Assembly: GCF_042847215.1 (NCBI RefSeq)
Contig: NZ_AP031500.1
Location: 434,001 to 498,000, forward strand
DNA length: 64,000 nt
Direction: 5' to 3'
Origin: Gilvimarinus japonicus
GTDB taxonomy: Bacteria > Pseudomonadota > Gammaproteobacteria > Pseudomonadales > Cellvibrionaceae
Shown here: one piece after another, positions 7,969-17,048 of the stretch
Position numbering within the stretch: the stretch's first letter is position 1
Layout: every line of letters starts with the position of its first letter
Program-made: the position numbers and the translations under genes
The notes under the pieces: model-generated
Told to the model about the DNA's origin: nothing
The model's database searches: none
Seen by the model: only the letters and a program-made list of their open reading frames with translations

Positions 7969-9636
7969 ATGACAGTGAATAAATATATGTTGATCGCTTT
8001 AATAGCGGTCTCTGGCTCGTTAGCCAATGCGGCTACCTTTGTGATCGAAAAGCATGGCACCGGCCACGCGATTGATGGCAACGGTGGCGCTCAGATAGAT
8101 CAGCAACTGTACTTGTGGGAAACCAACCTAGACAACGTTAACCAGCAATGGGTGCAGTTGGACCGTGGCAACGCTTACTACGCCTATAAAAAGCAAGGCA
8201 CCAATTTGTGTTGGGATGCCGGTAGCGGGGGAGAGCGTAATCAGGCTGTACAATTGCAAACCTGTGACGCTAACAATTACGACCAACACTTTGCCAAGGT
8301 AAAGGTGTACGCTGGCACCGAGATTTATCGTTTTGAAAAACGCAACGCCTCAGGATTTTCACTCGATGGCAATCGTGATGCTGCCAACCGGCAATACCTT
8401 TATCTTTGGAACTCTAATAGCGACAATATTAACCAGCATTGGGAGCTGCGCCGTGTCGATGATGGTGGCAGCAGTGAAGGTGGTGAAAGTGACGACCCCG
8501 CCCGTAACAAGCTTCCTATAAATACTGCTTTTGACGATGGCAGCGGCCACGCGAATTACTCGGCCACAAAAGCCATCGATGGCAATACGGCATGGAGCTC
8601 GCGCTGGGCGGGCAATGGCACGCCGGTTAACCTGACGGTTGAGTTGGAAGAGGTCGCTGAGCTAACCGAATTAGGTATTGCTTGGGGGCGTGGCGATTCA
8701 CGCGCCTACACCTTTGAAGTGTACGCACGCCCCGGAACCAGCGGTGCTTGGACGAAAGTGTACGACGGCGTCAGCAGTGGTTCAGAGGGTGGTGTTGAGC
8801 TTTTTGATGTTACTGATATGAATGCCAAACAGGTGCGCATTAAGACGTTTGAAAATACCTCGGGCAGTAGCTGGACCAATATTGTTGAGGTTGAAGTTTA
8901 CGGCGCTGGCGACTCTGGTGAAGGTGATAATGGCGATAACAGCAGTGGCTCCGACATCCCAAGCAACATCACCAACGGCAGCATTTTTGACCTGGAAGGG
9001 GATGACCCGCATCCGCTGGTTAATGCGTCAACCTTGAGGTTTTTGCCGCTAGAGGCGCAGTACACATCGCCAAACGGTAATGGCTGGCGCCACGAGTACA
9101 AAATCAAAAGCAGTTTGCGCGTGGCCATGACGGACACTTATGAAGAGTTTGAGGCTGACATAAAAGTGGAGATGTCTGATGCGGGTAAAACCATTGTTGC
9201 CCAGCATCACGCCAGCGATACCGGAACCATTATGAAGTTGTATGTGTCCGACTCTTCCGAGTCCGGCTTTGACGACAGTGTGGCAGGCAACGGTATTTTC
9301 GATGTCTACGTACGCTTGCGCAATACCGCTGGCAGCGAAGAGAAGTACGCATTGGGCACTATCCGAAGTGGCGACACGTTTGATTTTAAAATGGTGAATG
9401 ATTACGGCTATGTCACTGTTTACGGTATGGGCAATAGCTTTGGCATTCCGGTAGAAGACGATTCGGCGTCTTACTTTAAATTTGGTAACTACCTTCAGTC
9501 ACAAGATACCTACTCGATGGACAAGTGTGGGGAGCCGGGCAATTCCGATTCGTTTGCCGATTGTTTTGCTGACTTAGGGATTACTGAATCCACTGTCATC
9601 ATGACCAACGTTCGCTATACGCGTATCGCGCAATAA
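7969..9636 (+). CDS. Secreted alginate lyase, family PL18, with ricin-like and CBM32 modules
   Basis: A 555-residue secreted protein. Signal peptide about 1-23 (ends SLANA-ATF), ricin-like trefoil about 24-165, CBM32-like domain about 175-305, short acidic Ser/Gly/Asp linker, then a PL18-type catalytic domain about 325-555. The catalytic domain shows WRHEYK, AQHHAS and YFKFGNYLQSQ. Arg-x3-Lys, Gln-x-His and Tyr have the same spacing as the catalytic residues described for PL18 lyases such as aly-SJ02. The start is the ATG just before the signal peptide; the frame stays open upstream without one. The N-terminal modules are strongly similar to those of the preceding PL7 enzyme, so the pair probably arose by module duplication and catalytic-domain exchange. 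Confidence 0.9.
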   Translation: MTVNKYMLIALIAVSGSLANAATFVIEKHGTGHAIDGNGGAQIDQQLYLWETNLDNVNQQWVQLDRGNAYYAYKKQGTNLCWDAGSGGERNQAVQLQTCDANNYDQHFAKVKVYAGTEIYRFEKRNASGFSLDGNRDAANRQYLYLWNSNSDNINQHWELRRVDDGGSSEGGESDDPARNKLPINTAFDDGSGHANYSATKAIDGNTAWSSRWAGNGTPVNLTVELEEVAELTELGIAWGRGDSRAYTFEVYARPGTSGAWTKVYDGVSSGSEGGVELFDVTDMNAKQVRIKTFENTSGSSWTNIVEVEVYGAGDSGEGDNGDNSSGSDIPSNITNGSIFDLEGDDPHPLVNASTLRFLPLEAQYTSPNGNGWRHEYKIKSSLRVAMTDTYEEFEADIKVEMSDAGKTIVAQHHASDTGTIMKLYVSDSSESGFDDSVAGNGIFDVYVRLRNTAGSEEKYALGTIRSGDTFDFKMVNDYGYVTVYGMGNSFGIPVEDDSASYFKFGNYLQSQDTYSMDKCGEPGNSDSFADCFADLGITESTVIMTNVRYTRIAQ

Positions 9637-9681
9637 GTGCAGCTTACGGCGGCAGTACCAATGTGCTGCGCCGTTTACCTA

Positions 9682-9713
9682 CCAAGCTCACGGGTGTTCG
9701 CCCGTGAGCTTGG
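9682..9713. terminator. Hairpin after the PL18 lyase gene
   Basis: A perfect 13-bp stem (CCAAGCTCACGGG with its complement) and a 6-nt loop lie 45 bp after the lyase stop and 45 bp before the end of the convergent GTPase gene. Little U-tract is visible. It could serve both strands. Confidence 0.65.
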
Positions 9714-9758
9714 CAGCATGCACAGCGTGTGACAAAAACAGTACTGATTTGATAACGG

Positions 9759-10742
9759 CTATAACGCCTGTGTTGTCAGGCAATTTTTTAACGCCTCGCC
9801 CAGCGCATCCCACTCCAGCGGTTGATGATGAATAATCTCCAGCCGACTATCCTCGCACTCATCCAGCTCCAACATTTTAACCACGCCGTCGGCGAGATTG
9901 AGGGCGATGATGCCTTGGTCGGTAATCAGTACTGCTTTTAGCCGATCGCAGCTTAAGCCGTTTACCCAGTTGAATAACGGCTCAAGCGCAAATACCTGGG
10001 CGGGGTGAATAACCCAGCCGGCGCTGAAGTATCCCTGCCCCTGGTGTTGTTTGCTGACAATAGGGTGCCCGGCCGTTGGCGTGGGCAATGTGGCAGCCGG
10101 GTAGTTGCCGCCGTGGTGGTGACTGGGCTCGGGCAGTGGGCTGTGTTGTTGGTGCTCGCCCTCTAGCCACTGTGGTTGCAGTTGGCCCTGCTTGATCTGT
10201 ACCTGTGGCCGTTGCTGCAGTAACCATTGGTCTAGTTGTTTGTGCATGGCGGTTAGCTGCTCGTCGCTCGCTAAGTCCATTTTACCGATAACCAGTACAT
10301 CGGCCACCTCCAGTTGCTGGCGGAACACGTCGTTGTCTAAGTGCCTTTGGCTGACAAAGTGGCGGGGGTCGATAAGGGTTAAACAGACTTTTAGCTCGAT
10401 CACGTTTTGAAAGTGATCGTTAAGGGTTTGCAGTATTTCGAGCGGGTGACCGAGGCCGGTGGGCTCGATGATTAGCCGGTCAAACTGCTGCTGCCGCAAT
10501 AGCTGGGTTAGCCCCACCTGCATGGGTAGGCCCGCCACACAACACATACAACCGCCGGGTATTTCTTTAACGGTGGCTCCGCCCTCACTTAACAGCGCAC
10601 CATCGATGCCGATTTCGCCAAACTCGTTTACCAGCACCGCCCAGCGTTCATGCTCGGGCTTTTGGCTTAGCAAGTGGCGAATCAGGGTGGTTTTACCTAC
10701 GCCTAAAAAGCCGGTGATGATGTTGGTGGGGATGGTGTTCAT
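9759..10742 (-). CDS. COG0523 / CobW-family metal-chaperone GTPase
   Basis: A 327-residue G3E-family GTPase. Walker A is GFLGVGKTT (residues 11-19), followed by NEFGEIGIDG and the metal-binding CxCC motif GGCMCC (Cys65, 67, 68). A His-rich linker (SHHHGG) separates it from the C-terminal CobW_C domain. COG0523 proteins load or insert metals, and zinc-linked ones (ZagA, ZigA, YeiR types) are usually under Zur. Here it is divergent from a His-rich TonB receptor with a Zur-like box, so a role under zinc starvation is inferred. Two heptamer repeat arrays fill the divergent spacer right behind its start codon. Confidence 0.88.
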   Translation of the reverse strand: MNTIPTNIITGFLGVGKTTLIRHLLSQKPEHERWAVLVNEFGEIGIDGALLSEGGATVKEIPGGCMCCVAGLPMQVGLTQLLRQQQFDRLIIEPTGLGHPLEILQTLNDHFQNVIELKVCLTLIDPRHFVSQRHLDNDVFRQQLEVADVLVIGKMDLASDEQLTAMHKQLDQWLLQQRPQVQIKQGQLQPQWLEGEHQQHSPLPEPSHHHGGNYPAATLPTPTAGHPIVSKQHQGQGYFSAGWVIHPAQVFALEPLFNWVNGLSCDRLKAVLITDQGIIALNLADGVVKMLELDECEDSRLEIIHHQPLEWDALGEALKNCLTTQAL

Positions 10743-10754
10743 GGCGATCCTGAT

Positions 10755-10831
10755 GGTTACGGGTTACGGGTTACGGGTTACGGGTTACGGGTTACGGGTT
10801 ACGGGTTACGGGTTACGGGTTACGGGTTACG
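10755..10831. repeat. Heptamer tandem array, 11 x GGTTACG
   Basis: Eleven perfect copies of GGTTACG (CCGTAAC on the other strand) begin 12 bp upstream of the GTPase start codon. It belongs to the CCGTNNN heptamer family described in the findings. It is oriented opposite to the adjacent CCGTCCA array. Confidence 0.97.
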
Positions 10832-10857
10832 ATAGATTAGACTCGGTAATAATATTT

Positions 10858-11029
10858 CCGTCCACCGTCCACCGTCCACCGTCCACCGTCCACCGTCCAC
10901 CGTCCACCGTCCACCGTCCACCGTCCACCGTCCACCGTCCACCGTCCACCGTCCACCGTCCACCGTCCACCGTCCACCGTCCACCGTCCACCGTCCACCG
11001 TCCACCGTCCACCGTCCACCGTCCACCGT
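10858..11029. repeat. Heptamer tandem array, 24 x CCGTCCA
   Basis: Twenty-four perfect CCGTCCA copies plus a final CCGT. The left flank AATATTT is shared with the array at 48689. The array ends immediately before the regulatory region of the TonB receptor gene. Open frames across it in several phases are repeat artefacts. Confidence 0.97.
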
Positions 11030-11053
11030 AATGTTATACTGTTGCTTTTCATG

Positions 11054-11072
11054 GATGTTATGTTATAACATA
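11054..11072. promoter_or_regulatory. Putative Zur box
   Basis: GATGTTATG-T-TATAACATA matches 15 of 18 half-site positions of the enterobacterial Zur pattern (AATGTTATA-N-TATAACATT). The core TTATGTTATAACATAA is a perfect 16-nt palindrome. A second left half-site, AATGTTATA, lies at 11030-11038. The box ends 64 bp before the receptor start, and the downstream genes are of zinc-uptake type. The consensus is recalled knowledge; binding is inferred. Confidence 0.65.
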
Positions 11073-11136
11073 ATGGCGGTTTGGGCGAGTCGCTACAATT
11101 GTTTGTCTTATATGGTATCCGTTATTGGGGGTTTTT

Positions 11137-13461
11137 GTGTTGAAACGGTCTTTGTGGGCTCTGGGGTGCGTGGTTCTGCCGTGTTGGGCGAGTGCCGACA
11201 CTATTCAGGGGGTGGTGCAGGATGCGGCTGGGTTACCGGTCGTGGATGCCACTGTGCAGGTGGTGGGGGCTCGTACTCGTACCACGACCAATGCAGCGGG
11301 CGAGTTTATCTTGCAGGAGCTGTCTAGCGACGACGTTGAGTTGCATGTACGAGCGCCACTTTATATTCACAAAAATGTGCATGTTCACGAAGGTGGGCAG
11401 TCGCTGCGAATCGTGCTGGATGAAACCGTGATGGAGATTGTCGATGTGACGGCGCTGCCGTGGCATGTATCGCAAATGGAGTCGGCCGCCCCGGTATCGG
11501 TACTTAGTGGGGATGCACTGCGCGATCAGCAAGCGGCAACGCTGGGCGACACCCTTGGTAAGCAAGTGGGTGTGCACTCTAGTTATTACGGGCCGGTAGC
11601 CGGCACGCCTATTATTCGCGGACTTTCTGGCCCGCGTGTGTTGGTGGCGCAAAATGGTTTGGACGTGGGCGATGTATCGCGCAGCGGACCGGACCATGCC
11701 GTGACGGGCGAGGCGACGACCGCACGGCAAATTGAAATCTTACGCGGCCCCGCCACTTTGTTTTACGGCAGCGGTGCGGTGGGCGGCGTGGTGAATGTGG
11801 TGGACGATCGTATCCCCCAAGATGCTGACACGTTTGGTCAGTGGCAGCTGGAATACAACGGCGCTAATAACGAGCCCGTGGTGCAGGGTAGCGTTAATAC
11901 GGGCGTAGGTGATTTTGCTGTGCACGCCGATGGTTTTTGGCGCGAGGCCGATGATTTAGAGATTCCCGGTTATGCCGAGGCACAGCCGGACGGCGATGGC
12001 ACTTACGGTGTGCTGGAAAACTCGGCTTACGATAGCCAAGGCGCCACCATTGGCGGTAGCTATTTAATGGAGAATGGTTTTGCCGGTGTCAGTGTAGGCC
12101 GGCTTGAGCGCACTTATGGCATCCCCGGGCATAGTCACGACGGCGTTGCCGTGCAGGCTGAGCTTGAGCAAAACCGCTTGCAGTTTGTCAGCGAGTACAG
12201 TTTTGATCATGACATTTTAGCCGAAGCGCGGCTGCGCTACGGCTACACCGATTACCAACATCGCGAGCTAGAAGGCGATGCCATAGGTACCGTTTTTACT
12301 AACGAACTACACGAGGCGCGGCTCGAATTATTCCATCAGCCATTTGCCGAATGGCGCGGCGCGCTAAGCTTGCACGTAAAGCATGAAGATACCGCCGCCG
12401 ACGGCGAAGAGGCATTCACACCGCCGTCGGTAACGGATATGTGGGCCCTGGCGCTGATGGAAGAAAAGCACTTTGGCGATTGGTTGGTGCAGCTGGGTGC
12501 ACGGGTCGAGCGTATCGAAGTCGACGCCAGCGATGTGCGCCTAGACGGTGATGGAGATCGCGGTTTTTATCATATCGAGCAGGCGTTTACGCCTTACAGT
12601 TTATCGCTGGGTACGGTGTGGGATTTTACCGAAGGCTACAATCTGGCGGTGTCTTTATCGCACTCGCAGCGCGCGCCTTCAACCACCGAGTCGCTGTCGC
12701 TTGGGCCACACCTTGGGGCCGGCTCCTATGAGGTAGGTGCTATTTTTGAGTTTGCCGCCAACGAGTCGGGTGACTGGGTGGTTAACTTTTCTGATCGCGC
12801 GCTCGGCATGGAAACGGCCAACAATATTGATATCTCGTTGCGCAAATTTTCGGGCGATGTTGGTTTTGTTGTCGGCGCTTTTTATAACCGCGTGGACGAT
12901 TTTTACTACGCGCGGGCAACTGGGCTTGAAACGGAATCTGAACACGAGCACGAGCACGAGCACGAAGAGCATGCCCATGAAGAAGATGGCCATGACGAGC
13001 ACGACGACGAACTTTTGCCCGTGTACCAATTTACCCCGGCTGACGCAGAGTTGTATGGCGCAGAGGCCGAGCTGCATTGGCAAGTCTATGCCCCGCTTAC
13101 GTTGCGCGTAACCACCGATTACACCCACGCGACTTTGCGCAGTGGTGGCAACCTACCGCGTATTCCTCCGTTGCGGGCAGGCTTTGCGGCCGACTATGTC
13201 GCCGGCCCCTGGAAGATCAACGCCAGCGCGAGCCACTATTTTGATGCCGACGACACCGCAACACTCGAAACCAAAACCGAGGGCTACACCTGGGTGGATG
13301 CAGAGGTGAGTTATGGTTTCTCTTTGTTGGGTGATGCGCGGGTTTACCTGCGTGGCGATAACTTGCTTAACGAAACCGCCCGTGTGCACAGCTCCTTTAT
13401 TAAAGATATCGCGCCGCGTGCCGCGCGCTCGGTATCGGCCGGGATTCGCACCACTTTTTAA
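11137..13461 (+). CDS. TonB-dependent receptor, ZnuD-like (zinc uptake)
   Basis: About 774 residues. A signal peptide (LKRSLWALGCVVLPCWASA) is followed by a carboxypeptidase-regulatory-like beta domain (about 25-105), a TonB plug with PIIRGLSGPRVLVAQNG and EILRGPATLFYGSGAVGGVVNV, and a 22-strand barrel ending in SAGIRTTF. A loop near residues 600-625 is rich in His and Glu (EHEHEHEHEEHAHEEDGHDEH), typical of zinc receptors such as ZnuD. A GTG at 11137 was chosen because a GGGGG lies 5 nt upstream; TTG at 11125 or 11140 is possible. A Zur-like box lies upstream, and an AztD-like His-rich protein follows 22 bp downstream. Zinc as substrate is inferred from these features together. Confidence 0.88.
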   Translation: MLKRSLWALGCVVLPCWASADTIQGVVQDAAGLPVVDATVQVVGARTRTTTNAAGEFILQELSSDDVELHVRAPLYIHKNVHVHEGGQSLRIVLDETVMEIVDVTALPWHVSQMESAAPVSVLSGDALRDQQAATLGDTLGKQVGVHSSYYGPVAGTPIIRGLSGPRVLVAQNGLDVGDVSRSGPDHAVTGEATTARQIEILRGPATLFYGSGAVGGVVNVVDDRIPQDADTFGQWQLEYNGANNEPVVQGSVNTGVGDFAVHADGFWREADDLEIPGYAEAQPDGDGTYGVLENSAYDSQGATIGGSYLMENGFAGVSVGRLERTYGIPGHSHDGVAVQAELEQNRLQFVSEYSFDHDILAEARLRYGYTDYQHRELEGDAIGTVFTNELHEARLELFHQPFAEWRGALSLHVKHEDTAADGEEAFTPPSVTDMWALALMEEKHFGDWLVQLGARVERIEVDASDVRLDGDGDRGFYHIEQAFTPYSLSLGTVWDFTEGYNLAVSLSHSQRAPSTTESLSLGPHLGAGSYEVGAIFEFAANESGDWVVNFSDRALGMETANNIDISLRKFSGDVGFVVGAFYNRVDDFYYARATGLETESEHEHEHEHEEHAHEEDGHDEHDDELLPVYQFTPADAELYGAEAELHWQVYAPLTLRVTTDYTHATLRSGGNLPRIPPLRAGFAADYVAGPWKINASASHYFDADDTATLETKTEGYTWVDAEVSYGFSLLGDARVYLRGDNLLNETARVHSSFIKDIAPRAARSVSAGIRTTF

Positions 13462-13483
13462 TTTCACGTTTAAGGATGTAACG

Positions 13484-14800
13484 ATGCAACAGCTAGCAAA
13501 ACGCAATCCGCTATTCGCCGCTTTTTTCGCATTGGCGTTAACCGCCTGTGGCGACAGCGAGACGAATATTTACGCCCAAGATGTGGCTGAGCCTGAACAT
13601 GAAGACCACGACCATGGCGACGAGCACGACCACGATGAACAAGCCAGTACGGCGCGCTTGATTTTGACCGAGGCCGGCTCTGAGGTTGTGTATGTGGTGA
13701 CGGCCGATGACGGTGATCAAGTGGCCGAGCTGAGCCTGCCGGCCCCTGTTGGTTATGTCTACCCAATGCAAGGTTATCGCTACGCGGCGTTTGTGCATCG
13801 CGATGACAACTGGGTGAGTTTTGTCGATGGCGGCGTTTGGTCGGAGGATCACGGCGATCACGATCATCCTTATGCTGAGGAGCCGGTCATTATGGATTTT
13901 GCGCTGGACGGTGTGCGCCCAACGCATTTTACCTTGGCTGACGCTGGCGCAGCGGTGTTTTTCGATGGCAACGGCGAGACCGGCGATGTGGCTGGGGTTG
14001 CCACCTTTAGCGATGCTACTATCGCTGATAACGGCTTAGAAAACACCCTGCAGTTTGCCACCCACATGCACGGTGCGGCGCAATTGCGTGGCGAGCATTT
14101 ACTGGCAACCGAGCGCGATGCTGCTGCTACTAGTAGCACACTGCCTGCTGCGGTTGGCTTGTACCACTTGCACGATGGCATGTACGAGCACGAGTTAACC
14201 TTTACCGAGCTTTGCCCCGGTTTGCACGGCAGCGCGCAAAATGAAAACTTCATTTTATTTGGCTGTGAAGACGGCGTGTTGCTGATTGACGAATCAACCG
14301 ATTTTAGCGCGAGCAAAATCACCAATGCCGATGACTTTACCGATGGTATGCGGGTGGGCACCTTGCGCGCCCATCATCATACAGAGCAAGCGGTTGCCAT
14401 TGCCTCGGGGCAGTTTTATCTGGTCGATCCGGCGCTTGCCCAGCTGCAGCCGTTGGGCGTGAGCTTGCCTGACGGTGTCAGCGCGGTGAGCTATGAGTTT
14501 GTGTTGGGCGGCGAGGCTTTTGCTATATTGCAGTCCGATGGTGAGCTTGTGGTGTTGGACGCTCACGATTGGTCCGAGCAAGAGCGGGTTTCAGTAGTGC
14601 AAAACCCTCAAGCCGACGCGCTTACGTTAATAGTGCAACCGGACGGGCACATGGCTTACGTGCTTAATAGTGCCGGTGAGCAAGTGATTCCGGTAGATCT
14701 GGAAGATGCCCACGCAGAGGAACCCTGGGCACTGGGTTTTGCTCCGGCAAGTGGGACTTGGTTGGGCGTCGTGACGGAGGAGCACGATCACCAACACTAG
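13484..14800 (+). CDS. AztD-like His-rich periplasmic zinc metallochaperone
   Basis: A 438-residue protein with an N-terminal export signal (about 1-24, ending in ALTACG, which could be a lipobox). Two His/Asp/Glu-rich segments follow: EHEDHDHGDEHDHDE at about 33-47 and EDHGDHDHPYAEE at about 122-134. The rest is a beta-propeller-like repeat region with VRPTHFTLADAGAAVFFDGNG, HMHGAAQLRGEHLLAT, and C-x5-GSAQ...FGCEDGVLL, which resemble AztD, the periplasmic zinc chaperone. The C-terminus EEHDHQH adds another metal site. The start has AAGGA 7 nt upstream. No aztABC transporter is adjacent, so it may pass zinc between the outer-membrane receptor and a transporter encoded elsewhere. Confidence 0.75.
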   Translation: MQQLAKRNPLFAAFFALALTACGDSETNIYAQDVAEPEHEDHDHGDEHDHDEQASTARLILTEAGSEVVYVVTADDGDQVAELSLPAPVGYVYPMQGYRYAAFVHRDDNWVSFVDGGVWSEDHGDHDHPYAEEPVIMDFALDGVRPTHFTLADAGAAVFFDGNGETGDVAGVATFSDATIADNGLENTLQFATHMHGAAQLRGEHLLATERDAAATSSTLPAAVGLYHLHDGMYEHELTFTELCPGLHGSAQNENFILFGCEDGVLLIDESTDFSASKITNADDFTDGMRVGTLRAHHHTEQAVAIASGQFYLVDPALAQLQPLGVSLPDGVSAVSYEFVLGGEAFAILQSDGELVVLDAHDWSEQERVSVVQNPQADALTLIVQPDGHMAYVLNSAGEQVIPVDLEDAHAEEPWALGFAPASGTWLGVVTEEHDHQH

Positions 14801-14834
14801 TGCTCTTGGGTGGCTATGATCACCTAATTCATTA

Positions 14835-14876
14835 GCCCGCCTACGCCAACTTGGGTAGGCGGGCGTCTTGGTTTTT
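14835..14876 (+). terminator. Rho-independent terminator after the zinc operon
   Basis: A perfect 10-bp GC-rich stem (GCCCGCCTAC with its complement) is followed by GTCTTGGTTTTT, 35 bp after the stop of the AztD-like gene. Confidence 0.8.
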
Positions 14877-15190
14877 AATGGTCAGTTGCCTTCCTTTTTT
14901 AATAAGCTTGTCGTCTAATTCAACGGTTGCTATTATGTCGGCGAATCGTGCGGGCGTGCGTCATAATATGGCGTGTTCTTAGTGGTCCGCACCCGCGCCG
15001 TGCGGCCGTGCTAATGGTCCGCCTGAGCCGTCCCCGCAATAGCTTAATATTACGCAGTTACACTCCCTTTTATAACGGATAGTGAGTTGGTCTTTTAGTT
15101 GCTCTATACGCCTTAACCGCTAAGCGTGGTGCGGTATCTGAGCGGTAAACCTTGTGGTGGAAGCGGTTCGTTGTGTCAGTGAGGACAGTA
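14877..15190. other. Intergenic region before the DUF1631-like gene
   Basis: About 310 bp with no ORF of note. It probably contains the promoter of the next gene. GC-rich stretches at 14990-15040 form short imperfect hairpins, and no clear regulatory motif was recognised. Confidence 0.5.
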
Positions 15191-16975
15191 ATGAAGGATA
15201 CCAGCCAGCGGAATCCAAGCCGCCTACCGGAACACCTAGATAACCTGTGTCAGTGGACACAGGCAAACGAACGCTTGGCCTCTGAGCAGCTGATACCTCT
15301 GTTGGCGTGGAATAAAGTCAGCTGGGATTCTTTTAAAGACTCGTTTCCGGCGGCAGACGCGCAGTGCTTAGTGGCGGTCTGGTTGTTGCGCGCGCTGTCT
15401 GAGAACGTCGATGTTGATCGCGCGCTGGGAGATCGAGTGCAGCGCTTGCAGTTGGCATTGCTGGGTCAACTAATTGCCGCTGATGCCCCCTTGCGCTGGT
15501 GTTTGCCCGAGTGGTGTGAGCAGTTGGATCGGCTGTGTTTTCATTGGCAGGGCTGGTACCCAACCTTGGGGCGTTTAGGCGAGCGCTTTTTGGCGCGTAC
15601 CGACGACTTGCTGGGCGTGTTGGAGAGCGGCTCGTCAGAAGCGTCGCTTGCGGCTATGCGCGATTTTAACCGCCGAGCGGACCGCGAGCTGGACCGCGCG
15701 GCGACCTTGGCGCGCCGCATTCGTGAATCCGAGCTGGGGCAGCAGAGCGTTAGTAACGCCCACCGTGAGGTGGTTACTTACCTCAATAACCACCTCGCCG
15801 GCTGCAGTTTGCCCGAGCCCGTCTACGAATTTGTGATTGGCTCTATTCAGCCTGCATTACAGTATTATTTGATTAACGATGAGCGCGAACTTTGGTCCAC
15901 CTGGACCGAAAACCTAAGCGATTTAATTGGCTGTTTAAGGCCGGTCAAAACCGAAGAGCAGTGGCAGCGCTTTCACCAAAACTCGGCGCTTTTTGTCGCC
16001 CGCCTAAGTACCGCCAAACCACCCCATAACTGTATTTTTGAGCACTACCATCAGTTTGTCACGGACGTAACCATCTGTGTCGATCGGCTGCGCGCGGGCG
16101 ACCGACCAGAGATGATTATCGCTCCGCCGTTGTTCGATAGGCGTCGCTCATCCAAGCCGCTCGATGCCCAAGAGCCCCGCGCGCAAGACCTAGAGCCCCA
16201 CGGGTTTGAGTGTGGTGATTGGTTGGCGTATCGCACCGAGTACGAGGGCGTGTTGCGTTGCCAGTTTTTGTTGCAGCCGCCCGGCAGTCACGAGTTATTG
16301 TTTGTCAATAGAGAGGGCCACCGGGTTTTGACGGCGCCGGTGGGCCGGATTCTCGACTGCTTAGAGTCGGGCGAGGCGCGCCGCATGCTGCCAGTGCAGG
16401 CCTACAGTACGGCGTTGAATACCGCTGCGGCGCGGCTCGAGTATGTTCATTCCGAGCTGGCCTGTCAGCGCCGGGTGGCAGAACAGCTGGAGCAACAACG
16501 CCTAGCGCGGGCAGAGCGTTTGCGTGAGGCGCGCGAGCGTGATCGCAAAAAGCGTAAAGCGGCCGATAGGGCCGAGCGTGTGAAGGCTTTGCAAGAAGAG
16601 ACGCAGCGTATTAAGCGCGAGCAGGCCGCGTTTGAGCGCCACCGCGCTGCCGCCGAGCAGGCGTTGGCCGAACAGCGATTAAGCAGCGCGCTAACCGAGG
16701 TAGAAGCGTTAACCATTGGCAGTTGGGCCGAGCTGCGTTTGAACGACGTTGAGAGCGTTAAGTGTGAGTTGGTGATGTTACTGCAGTCGACGGGCAAATA
16801 CGTTTTTCATAACCACTTGGGGCGCCCCGTTGTGACACTGCTGCGCGAGCAGCTGGCGCAGATGTTGGTGGCCGGGCACGCGGTGTTTTTTCAGCCGGCG
16901 CTGGGCTTTGATAACCGCTTGGAGCGTATCGTTCAGGGGCAGCGCCGGCCAGGACGTGAGGCGGGCCGGCGATAA
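15191..16975 (+). CDS. DUF1631-like protein with two PilZ-like segments
   Basis: A 594-residue cytoplasmic protein, mostly helical. After an N-terminal helical half, two similar beta segments appear: GDWLAYRTEYEGVLRCQF followed by LLFVNREGHRVL (about 345-395), and GSWAELRLNDVESVKCEL followed by KYVFHNHLGRPVV (about 510-550). A strongly charged coiled coil (many Arg, Glu, Ala; about 430-500) separates them. This layout resembles the C-terminal part of DUF1631 proteins, whose end is PilZ-like. The ATG at 15191 has GAGG upstream and was preferred over an upstream TTG. Function unknown; a link to c-di-GMP or surface behaviour is only a guess. Confidence 0.6.
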   Translation: MKDTSQRNPSRLPEHLDNLCQWTQANERLASEQLIPLLAWNKVSWDSFKDSFPAADAQCLVAVWLLRALSENVDVDRALGDRVQRLQLALLGQLIAADAPLRWCLPEWCEQLDRLCFHWQGWYPTLGRLGERFLARTDDLLGVLESGSSEASLAAMRDFNRRADRELDRAATLARRIRESELGQQSVSNAHREVVTYLNNHLAGCSLPEPVYEFVIGSIQPALQYYLINDERELWSTWTENLSDLIGCLRPVKTEEQWQRFHQNSALFVARLSTAKPPHNCIFEHYHQFVTDVTICVDRLRAGDRPEMIIAPPLFDRRRSSKPLDAQEPRAQDLEPHGFECGDWLAYRTEYEGVLRCQFLLQPPGSHELLFVNREGHRVLTAPVGRILDCLESGEARRMLPVQAYSTALNTAAARLEYVHSELACQRRVAEQLEQQRLARAERLREARERDRKKRKAADRAERVKALQEETQRIKREQAAFERHRAAAEQALAEQRLSSALTEVEALTIGSWAELRLNDVESVKCELVMLLQSTGKYVFHNHLGRPVVTLLREQLAQMLVAGHAVFFQPALGFDNRLERIVQGQRRPGREAGRR

Positions 16976-17048
16976 AGATCTGTGGTTTGGTACTCGCGAA
17001 TAATCGCACTATACTGGGACTTTTAAACATAACGATAGGGCGAGCGAG

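Noticed and set aside
10459..11052. Open frames with repeating STVHRPP or DGGRWTV units
   Set aside because: They are translations of the CCGTCCA and GGTTACG heptamer arrays; a 7-base unit stays open in several frames.
15152..15190. Upstream TTG start for the DUF1631-like gene
   Set aside because: The ATG at 15191 has a GAGG at suitable distance, whereas the TTG has none.
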